6,317 nt of DNA from positions 15,337 to 21,653 of the forward strand of contig DUAL01000173.1 of the NCBI GenBank assembly GCA_012960835.1, read 5' to 3'. Both the position numbers and the translations under genes were made by a program. Shown one piece after another: positions 1-5,922 of the stretch. The notes beneath the pieces are model-generated. The model saw only the letters and a program-made list of their open reading frames with translations. It had not been told where the DNA came from and ran no database searches. Source of the DNA: Flavobacteriales bacterium (GTDB lineage: Bacteria; Bacteroidota; Bacteroidia; Flavobacteriales; BACL11). The stretch's first letter is position 1, and the number at the start of each line of letters is the position of its first letter.

Positions 1-318
1 GGCTGGATGCCACCACACCCAGCATGTTTCTTCAGAAAATCAGTATTTATCGAATTTGGTGGATATTCAACTCAATTCACTATCGCTAGTGATTTTGATT
101 TTTTAGTTAGGATGTTTTATAGGAGAGAAATTGACACTATCTTTTTAAACCAAGTTTTGGTTAAAATGCGCAATGGGGGGATGAGCAATTTAGGAGTTAA
201 AAGTAAAGTAATTATCATGAGGGAGATTAACCAATCTTTGCATAATCATAATATATTTTCAACGCCTTTTTTTCAATTGGGCAGGTATTTTATTAGACTT
301 ATGGAGAAAATATTTTAA
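1..318 (+). CDS. Glycosyltransferase family 2, C-terminal fragment (5' end outside window)
   Basis: The reading frame is open from the first base and ends at TAA 316-318, leaving 105 codons of a longer gene; the ATG at position 7 is internal. The visible part opens with G-W-M-P-P-H-P followed by F-F-R-K-S-V and F-G-G-Y, then A-S-D-F-D-F-L-V-R. This matches the conserved end of the GT-A catalytic domain in WcaA-like family 2 glycosyltransferases, where the acidic residues after the PHP segment supply the ED-type motif thought to hold the catalytic base. The N-terminal nucleotide-binding half and its DxD motif are not in the window. Such enzymes act at the cytoplasmic face of the inner membrane, adding one sugar from a nucleotide donor to the lipid-linked repeat unit. 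Donor and acceptor cannot be inferred. The tail after about residue 65 is basic and poorly conserved, as is usual. The gene lies one base upstream of the next CDS, so the two are probably cotranscribed. Confidence 0.85.
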   Translation, partial: GWMPPHPACFFRKSVFIEFGGYSTQFTIASDFDFLVRMFYRREIDTIFLNQVLVKMRNGGMSNLGVKSKVIIMREINQSLHNHNIFSTPFFQLGRYFIRLMEKIF

Positions 319-319
319 G

Positions 320-1216
320 ATGCATGTATTGTTGACCGGTAGCTCTGGGTTTATAGGAAGTAAGTTATTAATTAAGCTTTTGAGTGAAAATATTAGTGTT
401 GAATTGCTTAGTAGACATAATCATAAGAATTTAAAGACTACAATTATTGATTTTGACAATCTTAATAATTTTAATGATTTATATATAGATAAATCTATAG
501 ATGTAGTATTGCATCTTGCAGGGTATGCACATGATGTCAAAGGAAAGAATTCAAAATATTATAATTTAAATACATTATCAACAATCTCTCTTGCAAAAAA
601 ATGCTTAGAAAGTCGTGTTAAAAAATTTATTTTTGTTAGCAGTATCAAGGCAGCTAATTATAACAATTCTAATCAAAATCAAATTAATTCAAGAGATTTG
701 TATGCGAAAGGGAAAAGAGAATCGGAATTAGGTATTTTAGAGGTTGCTAAAAACTCAAGTATGCAGGTTGTTATTCTTAGGCCTGCCTTGATATATGGGC
801 CAAATGTGAAAGGAAATTTAGAATTAATGTTATCAGGAATTAAAAACGGGTGGTTTCCACCTTTGCCTAACATGAATGATTGCCATTCTATGGTGCACAT
901 AGACGACGTAGTCTTGACTTTATTAAAATTGACAAATCAAACTGAAAATATTGATGGCAAAATTTTTTGCATTACAGATGGTGTTAAATACTCTGCCCGT
1001 GATATTTACAATATATTGCGTTCGGTATGTAATAAACCAAAGATACGGTGGACCATGCCAAAGTTTATGTTTAATCTTGCGTCATTTCTTCATCCAGCAA
1101 TTAAACGTAAAATAAATAAGTTGTTTCAGAATGAGTGCTATGATTACTCTGAAATGGACGCTATTGAATTTTTCCCCACAAAACAATTGAAAGATATAAA
1201 TGAAACGAATATTTGA
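320..1216 (+). CDS. NAD(P)-dependent nucleotide-sugar 4-reductase/epimerase (SDR family, WbpV/WreQ-like)
   Basis: This is a 298-residue extended short-chain dehydrogenase. The N-terminal Rossmann glycine motif T-G-S-S-G-F-I-G is at residues 6-13, H-L-A-G at 65-68, the catalytic serine region V-S-S at 106-108, and the Y-x-x-x-K pair at Tyr128 and Lys132. R-P-x-x-I-Y-G-P follows at 154-161 and the substrate-side segment S-M-V-H-I-D-D at 190-196. The motif set and the neighbours (phosphoglycosyl transferase and WbpM-type dehydratase) fit the WbpV/WreQ group, which reduces UDP-4-keto-6-deoxy-GlcNAc to UDP-QuiNAc. A 4-epimerase, or a reductase giving the FucNAc epimer, cannot be excluded from sequence. 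ATG 320 is one base after the upstream stop, with GGAG at 303-306 as a somewhat distant ribosome binding site. The protein is slightly short for the family (roughly 310-320 residues) and its last 17 bases overlap the next gene. Its DNA is among the most AT-rich in the window. Confidence 0.82.
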   Translation: MHVLLTGSSGFIGSKLLIKLLSENISVELLSRHNHKNLKTTIIDFDNLNNFNDLYIDKSIDVVLHLAGYAHDVKGKNSKYYNLNTLSTISLAKKCLESRVKKFIFVSSIKAANYNNSNQNQINSRDLYAKGKRESELGILEVAKNSSMQVVILRPALIYGPNVKGNLELMLSGIKNGWFPPLPNMNDCHSMVHIDDVVLTLLKLTNQTENIDGKIFCITDGVKYSARDIYNILRSVCNKPKIRWTMPKFMFNLASFLHPAIKRKINKLFQNECYDYSEMDAIEFFPTKQLKDINETNI

Positions 1217-1760
1217 CATTGTTATAGCATTCGGTCTATTGATTTTATTGTCAATTCCAATGATAGCTATTGCGTTAGTGGTCCGTACCACATCAAAAGG
1301 ATCTTCTATACATTTGTCTAAAAGAATTGGAAAAGAAGGCGTTATATTTCAAATGCCCAAATTTCGCTCAATGTATGTTATAACCCCAGAGGTTTCAACA
1401 CACGAATTGAAAAATTCTGATCAATGCATAACACCAGTTGGACGCACAATACGAAAATTCAGTTTAGACGAGTTGCCACAGTTATATTCAATCTTAAAGG
1501 GAGATATGAGTTTGGTTGGACCTAGACCAGCCCTCTATAATCAGTACGAATTGAATATTCTTCGTACAAATAATGGCGTGGATAAAATATTGCCTGGTGT
1601 TACTGGCTGGGCACAAGTGAATGGTCGTGATGAATTGTCTATAGTTGAAAAAGTTGAGTTGGATACAGAGTACTTAAATCGTCAATCATTTCAGTTTGAT
1701 ATGAAAATTATATTTATGACTATTTTGCAAATTTTCAAATTCCGAGGTATTCTACATTGA
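1200..1760 (+). CDS. Monotopic phosphoglycosyl transferase (bacterial sugar transferase, PglC/WreU-like)
   Basis: This 186-residue enzyme is a full-length small-form polyprenyl phosphoglycosyl transferase (bacterial sugar transferase family, PF02397). It would transfer a sugar phosphate from a UDP-sugar to undecaprenyl phosphate at the cytoplasmic membrane face, the first step of repeat-unit assembly. A hydrophobic N-terminal segment (about residues 7-28) with Ser18 and Pro20 fits the re-entrant helix-break-helix anchor. K-F-R-S-M is at 54-58. The catalytic Asp-Glu dyad is Asp90-Glu91 in S-L-D-E-L-P-Q, followed by G-D-M-S-L-V-G-P-R-P at 101-110 and P-G-V-T-G-W-A-Q-V-N-G-R-D further on. It ends in G-I-L-H, the usual C-terminus. 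There is no N-terminal WcaJ-type extension. It starts 17 bases inside the upstream gene with only a weak GAAAG ribosome site (1189-1193), suggesting translational coupling. Its setting between a 4-reductase and a 4,6-dehydratase suggests that the sugar is a 6-deoxy-N-acetylhexosamine; that specificity is inferred. Confidence 0.92.
   Translation: MKRIFDIVIAFGLLILLSIPMIAIALVVRTTSKGSSIHLSKRIGKEGVIFQMPKFRSMYVITPEVSTHELKNSDQCITPVGRTIRKFSLDELPQLYSILKGDMSLVGPRPALYNQYELNILRTNNGVDKILPGVTGWAQVNGRDELSIVEKVELDTEYLNRQSFQFDMKIIFMTILQIFKFRGILH
1744..1747 (+). promoter_or_regulatory. Ribosome binding site supporting a TTG start
   Basis: GAGG lies 9 bases before TTG 1757, inside the end of the phosphoglycosyl transferase gene. 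It is the best-placed Shine-Dalgarno match for the dehydratase gene. The alternative in-frame ATG at 1805 has no comparable purine motif close upstream. Confidence 0.55.
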
Positions 1761-3634
1761 TTAAGAGGCTTTTACTATTATCTAAGCTTAATAAGCAAAT
1801 TGTTATGGCGTTATTTGATTCAATTATAGTCATAACAACATTATTTCTATCTTTCTCAGTTCGATTGGGGCTGTGGTATTATCCAGAGGGTAATTTATTC
1901 TGGGCATTTATTCTTTCACCAGTTGTTGCTATTCCTATATTTTTTAAGTTAGGACTATATCGCACCGTTATTCGTTATTTTGGATTTAATGCATTATGGG
2001 AGATATTCAAAGCGGTTTCTTTATACACACTCATATGGAGTTTAGCGGGATTTATGGTCGCTATAGAAGGAATTCCAAGGTCGGTAATTTTAATAAATTG
2101 GGTTTTATTATTGCTATTTATTGGTGGCATCAGGTTGTTAGCTTTTTGGTATTTTTCTAATGTATCTAAAAGATCAAATCTCAATAGTAAAAAAGTGATT
2201 ATTTATGGCGCTGGATCTGCTGGAAGACAATTGTCAGTTGCATTGAGCCATTCTAATGAGTATCAATCAGTAGCGTTTATCGATGATAATAACAGCTTAC
2301 ATAATAGAAAAATTGGTGGTATTAAAATTTATTCACCAGACGATATCAATATAGTTCTTGAGGGGTTTGATGTATCGGAAGTCCTGTTGGCAATTCCTTC
2401 TGCCCCAAGAAGGCGTCAAAACGAAATTATTTCATCATTAGAACCTTATCCAGTTATGGTTAGGATACTGCCTGGGGTTTCATCATTGGTATCAGGGGAA
2501 GTAAAAGTACAGGACTTACGAAAAGTTAACATAGAAGATTTATTAGGTCGTGATAAGGTTAGTCCAGATAGAAGCCTTTTACATGCGAATATTGAGAATA
2601 AAGTTGTCATGGTGACGGGTGCAGGTGGGTCTATTGGTTCAGAGCTTTGTAGAATGATTGTTAACCTTGGTGCCAAGAAGTTGATACTATTTGAGCAGAG
2701 TGAGTTTTTTTTATATTCAATTAATAAAGAATTATCTAAAATTACTAACCATTCAATAGTTGTACCTATACTAGGTTCAGTTATAAATAAAAATAGGTTA
2801 AAGAAAACCTGTCTTCATTTTGGTGTTCAGACTATATATCATGCTGCTGCATATAAACATGTGCCTATGGTGGAAGTCAATAATACAGAAGGTGTGATGA
2901 ATAATATATTCGGCACTTTGTCAACTGCCCAAACTGCTATAGAATGTAGTGTTGAAACATTTGTATTAATTTCTACAGATAAAGCTGTTAGACCTACCAA
3001 CACAATGGGTGCAACCAAGAGAATAGCTGAGTTAGTGTTACAGTCATTGTCAGATAAACAAAGTAAAACTAGATTTACCATGGTGCGTTTTGGCAATGTA
3101 CTTGGTTCTAGTGGTTCAGTAATACCATTGTTTAATCAACAGATTAAAGAAGGCGGGCCGATTACAGTTACTGATAAAGATATTATTCGTTATTTTATGA
3201 CTATATCTGAGGCGGTTGAATTAGTAATTCAAGCAGGTGCTATGGGCAAAGGTGGTGATGTATTTGTACTCGATATGGGTGATCCAGTGCGTATTGAAGA
3301 TTTAGCCAAGAAAATGATTCGACTTAGTGGGTTAGAGGTAAAGAATGATTCACATCCAGATGGTGATATTGAAATAGAATATACTGGACTTCGTTCTGGT
3401 GAGAAGCTTTATGAAGAATTACTGATTGGTGATAACGTAAGTAAAACAGATAATCCACTTATTATGCGAGCTGAAGAAGATATGCTTACGTGGGATGAAC
3501 TAAAGTCAATTCTTGACAAACTGAATCAGGCTGTTAAAGATTGTGATCCAGAGAAAATTAGGGTGTTATTAATTAAAGCTGTGCCCAGCTTTTTGCCACA
3601 GTGTGAGATAATTGATTTTCTTTATAGAAAATAG
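1757..3634 (+). CDS. wbpM: Membrane-bound UDP-GlcNAc 4,6-dehydratase, WbpM/FlaA1/CapD family
   Basis: This 625-residue protein has the three-part layout of large WbpM-type dehydratases. About four membrane segments lie at roughly residues 14-36, 46-66, 83-103 and 108-133. A first Rossmann-like domain has G-A-G-S-A-G-R-Q at 151-158, and a C-terminal catalytic SDR domain has T-G-A-G-G-S-I-G-S-E at 287-296. The catalytic region shows Ser406, Asp408-Lys409, Met417 and Lys421, the Ser-Met-Lys version of the triad known from large family members in place of Ser-Tyr-Lys. H-A-A-A-Y-K-H-V-P (362-370) and R-S-G-E-K-L-Y-E-E-L-L (546-556) are also diagnostic. It would convert UDP-GlcNAc to UDP-4-keto-6-deoxy-GlcNAc at the inner membrane, feeding the reductase two genes upstream. 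I chose TTG 1757, which overlaps the upstream TGA by four bases, because of the GAGG before it and because the added residues resemble the start of known WbpM proteins; ATG 1805 would remove 16 residues. The symbol is by family resemblance. Confidence 0.93.
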   Translation: MIKRLLLLSKLNKQIVMALFDSIIVITTLFLSFSVRLGLWYYPEGNLFWAFILSPVVAIPIFFKLGLYRTVIRYFGFNALWEIFKAVSLYTLIWSLAGFMVAIEGIPRSVILINWVLLLLFIGGIRLLAFWYFSNVSKRSNLNSKKVIIYGAGSAGRQLSVALSHSNEYQSVAFIDDNNSLHNRKIGGIKIYSPDDINIVLEGFDVSEVLLAIPSAPRRRQNEIISSLEPYPVMVRILPGVSSLVSGEVKVQDLRKVNIEDLLGRDKVSPDRSLLHANIENKVVMVTGAGGSIGSELCRMIVNLGAKKLILFEQSEFFLYSINKELSKITNHSIVVPILGSVINKNRLKKTCLHFGVQTIYHAAAYKHVPMVEVNNTEGVMNNIFGTLSTAQTAIECSVETFVLISTDKAVRPTNTMGATKRIAELVLQSLSDKQSKTRFTMVRFGNVLGSSGSVIPLFNQQIKEGGPITVTDKDIIRYFMTISEAVELVIQAGAMGKGGDVFVLDMGDPVRIEDLAKKMIRLSGLEVKNDSHPDGDIEIEYTGLRSGEKLYEELLIGDNVSKTDNPLIMRAEEDMLTWDELKSILDKLNQAVKDCDPEKIRVLLIKAVPSFLPQCEIIDFLYRK

Positions 3635-3646
3635 TATGCGTTTATT

Positions 3647-4666
3647 ATGAAAACAATATTAATAACAGGCGGGGCAGGCTATATAGGCTCTCATACGTGT
3701 ATTGAGTTAATTAAAGTTGGCTATAAAGTTATTGTAGTTGACAACTTATGCAATTCGTCATTGGAAGTACTAAAACGTGTAGAGAGCTTATCTAAAAAAA
3801 ACATCACTTTTTATAAGGCAGATGTTCGTGATAAGCAAGCACTAACATGTGTATTTGAACAGCATCCGATTGATGCTGTTATTCATTTTGCTGGTTTAAA
3901 GGCAGTAGGTGATTCGGTAGAAAATCCGATTGAGTATTACGATACCAATGTAGGCGGAACATTAGTATTAGTTGAAGTGATGCGTGAGTTTAATTGTAAA
4001 GCCTTTGTCTTTAGTTCGTCCGCTACTGTGTACGGCAATCCACATACTGTACCAATTAAGGAGAATTTTCCATTATCAGCCACTAATCCATACGGACGAT
4101 CAAAATTAATAATTGAAGAGTTCTTGCGAGATGTATTTGTTGCAGACAATACTTGGCATATCGCATTACTTAGATACTTCAATCCTGTCGGTGCACATAA
4201 AAGTGGACTTATAGGGGAGGATCCAAATGATTTGCCTAATAATTTAATGCCTTATATTGCACAAGTTGCAGTGGGTAAGCTAGAGAAACTGAGTATTTTC
4301 GGTGGAGATTATGATACTCGCGATGGTACTGGTGTACGTGATTACATACATGTGGTGGATTTATCCAAAGGTCATGTGAAAGCATTGCAGATTTTGGAGA
4401 GTAAATCACAAGTATTTACAGTTAATCTAGGCACAGGTCAGGGTTATTCTGTACTTGAAATGGTTAAAGCATTTGAAAAAGTTTCAGGTAAAGATGTACC
4501 TTATCAAATCGTAGAAAGGCGTCCTGGTGATATTGCAACTTGTTATGCAGATCCATCCTATGCTCAAAAAAAATTAGGCTGGAAAGCAGAGTATGAATTA
4601 ATAAAAATGTGTGACGATACTTGGCGTTGGCAGTCAATGAATCCTTACGGATATACAAAAAACTAA
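3647..4666 (+). CDS. galE: UDP-glucose 4-epimerase GalE, possibly also acting on UDP-GlcNAc/UDP-GalNAc
   Basis: At 339 residues this is full length and nearly collinear with E. coli GalE. The NAD-binding motif T-G-G-A-G-Y-I-G is at 7-14 and the catalytic residues are Ser124, Tyr149 (in N-P-Y-G-R-S-K) and Lys153, at the same numbers as in E. coli. The segments R-Y-F-N-P-V-G-A-H (176-184) and G-T-G-V-R-D-Y-I-H-V-V-D-L (227-239) are classic for the family. It interconverts UDP-glucose and UDP-galactose in the cytoplasm. Residue 299, Tyr in E. coli and Cys307 in the human enzyme, is Cys here, which is the state associated with acceptance of N-acetylated substrates. That fits a locus that already handles amino sugars, though dual activity is inferred. 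It starts 12 bases after the dehydratase stop with no clear Shine-Dalgarno sequence, so it may depend on translation of the gene before it. Confidence 0.96.
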   Translation: MKTILITGGAGYIGSHTCIELIKVGYKVIVVDNLCNSSLEVLKRVESLSKKNITFYKADVRDKQALTCVFEQHPIDAVIHFAGLKAVGDSVENPIEYYDTNVGGTLVLVEVMREFNCKAFVFSSSATVYGNPHTVPIKENFPLSATNPYGRSKLIIEEFLRDVFVADNTWHIALLRYFNPVGAHKSGLIGEDPNDLPNNLMPYIAQVAVGKLEKLSIFGGDYDTRDGTGVRDYIHVVDLSKGHVKALQILESKSQVFTVNLGTGQGYSVLEMVKAFEKVSGKDVPYQIVERRPGDIATCYADPSYAQKKLGWKAEYELIKMCDDTWRWQSMNPYGYTKN

Positions 4667-4672
4667 TATAAT
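4644..4672 (+). promoter_or_regulatory. Possible sigma-70-type promoter before pgi
   Basis: A perfect TATAAT lies at 4667-4672, directly after the galE stop. Seventeen bases upstream CTTACG (4644-4649) matches only three of six positions of the -35 consensus. Transcription would start near 4679, in an AT-only leader of about 30 bases before pgi. In DNA this AT-rich such a match arises easily by chance, so this is only a candidate for separate expression of pgi and galU. Confidence 0.25.
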
Positions 4673-4707
4673 TAATAATTGAATCTTAAAAATATTTTTT
4701 AAATCGT

Positions 4708-5922
4708 ATGGAATACTCCAAAAACTTCTACCAAATCAAATCAAATAGTGAGATTTTTGATAAGATTAAAACTGAGCGCGAGAGTGTTGGTTATTACAAT
4801 CTGCCGTATCAAGACACCACCGAGATTAAAAATTACGTAGTCACAATTAATAAGAAGCATATTATTGTTTTAGGTATTGGTGGCTCCAGTCTTGGTGCTC
4901 GAGCGATTTATGAATTTTTATTACCCTCTAATAATTATGAGAAAGAACTACTTTTTCTAGAAACAGTTGATCCACTTAAGATCAATCATTGCTTAAAGAA
5001 AATTGACTTAAATGATGCACAGTTTGTCATTATTTCTAAATCCGGTAATACCATTGAAACTATTAGCTTATTTAAGTATCTGAATTCCTTAGTAGAAATC
5101 GACAGTTCAAATTGCACCATCATCTCTGAAGCTCAATGTGCACTAACTAAGTTTGCTGATGATAATGGTATTAAAACTTTTGATCTAGCTGAGAATATTG
5201 GCGGACGTTTCTCAGTATTTAGTGTGGTGGGTTTAGTGCCACTGGCAATGGTAGGTGTGGATATCGACAATTTACTCAATGGCTGTAGGCGCGTAGCAGA
5301 TAGCTTCTTTAATCAAGAAGACTATTATAAGCCCATCATAAGAAAGGCTAGATTTTTAGTTGAAAATAAAAGTCGATTCAACATTAATGTTGTCTTTTCC
5401 TATTCATCCTTATTAGAAAGTTTTAATAAATGGTATGTGCAACTTTGGGCAGAGAGTTTGGGAAAGGTCAATGTGAATGGTACGCGCCAAGCGCTCACAC
5501 CTATCGGTTTAGTCGGCCCGGTTGATCAACACAGTTTCTTACAAATGATTATGGATGGTGTGAGAGACAAAACCGTGACTTTTATCAAAATTCACGACCT
5601 TAAAGACAGTAGTTTCATTCCAAAAAAAACATCTAATAAGTTTGATGATTTGGCATGGAGCTGTGCAGAAGGCTACAGTTTTAATGATTTATTAAATATG
5701 CAAGCTGATGCTACGATTCAATCAGTCCAAGAACAAGGTGATATCCCTTGTGATGTTGTTTCTATACGTACTGTTGACGAATACAATATTGCCAAAATCA
5801 TGTTTAGTTACCAACTATTAGTATCTTGCATTGGTCAATTTTTACAAATTAACACTTATAATCAACCAGGGGTTGAATATGGGAAAATTAACCTAGCAGA
5901 GAAATTCTCACAAAAATCATGA
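4708..5922 (+). CDS. pgi: Glucose-6-phosphate isomerase, short form
   Basis: This enzyme interconverts glucose-6-phosphate and fructose-6-phosphate in the cytoplasm. The sugar-phosphate (SIS) motifs are G-I-G-G-S-S-L-G at 56-63 and S-K-S-G-N-T-I-E-T at 110-118. The first family signature E-N-I-G-G-R-F-S-V-F-S is at 162-172 and the second, N-T-Y-N-Q-P-G-V-E-Y-G-K, at 382-393. The expected catalytic residues are present: Glu249 in W-A-E-S-L-G-K, His275 in D-Q-H-S-F, and Lys393. At 404 residues it is much shorter than E. coli Pgi (549) but close to the compact Campylobacter type (about 406), so it is not a truncation. G-Y-Y-N-L-P near residue 28 supports this start, as the compact enzymes carry a similar segment near their N-terminus. 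No Shine-Dalgarno sequence precedes ATG 4708; the leader is A/T only apart from a few bases. In this context it probably channels fructose-6-phosphate towards UDP-glucose, and it may also be the cell's only glycolytic Pgi. Confidence 0.95.
   Translation: MEYSKNFYQIKSNSEIFDKIKTERESVGYYNLPYQDTTEIKNYVVTINKKHIIVLGIGGSSLGARAIYEFLLPSNNYEKELLFLETVDPLKINHCLKKIDLNDAQFVIISKSGNTIETISLFKYLNSLVEIDSSNCTIISEAQCALTKFADDNGIKTFDLAENIGGRFSVFSVVGLVPLAMVGVDIDNLLNGCRRVADSFFNQEDYYKPIIRKARFLVENKSRFNINVVFSYSSLLESFNKWYVQLWAESLGKVNVNGTRQALTPIGLVGPVDQHSFLQMIMDGVRDKTVTFIKIHDLKDSSFIPKKTSNKFDDLAWSCAEGYSFNDLLNMQADATIQSVQEQGDIPCDVVSIRTVDEYNIAKIMFSYQLLVSCIGQFLQINTYNQPGVEYGKINLAEKFSQKS

Noticed and set aside
175..180. G6 tract in the glycosyltransferase as a possible phase-variation site
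   Set aside because: Six G is shorter than the tracts known to switch surface-sugar genes, and the frame is intact through it.
679..1291. Minus-strand open frames within the reductase and transferase genes
   Set aside because: They lie wholly over well-supported + strand genes and show no family motifs; they are shadows of those genes.
1975..4658. Minus-strand open frames of 64-85 codons across the dehydratase and galE genes
   Set aside because: Each is antisense to strongly conserved coding sequence and has no recognisable protein features.
4686..4702. AT-only near-palindrome before pgi as a Rho-independent terminator
   Set aside because: It has no G/C stem and no separate T tract, so it would not form a stable terminator hairpin.
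2705..5629. Eight-base A or T runs (2705-2712, 3794-3801, 4566-4573, 5622-5629) as possible slippage sites
   Set aside because: Runs of this length are expected by chance in AT-rich coding DNA rich in Lys and Phe codons, and all frames are intact.
5899..5909. GAGAAATTCTC inverted repeat at the end of pgi
   Set aside because: The arms are five bases with a one-base centre inside coding sequence; too short to be a hairpin and likely chance.
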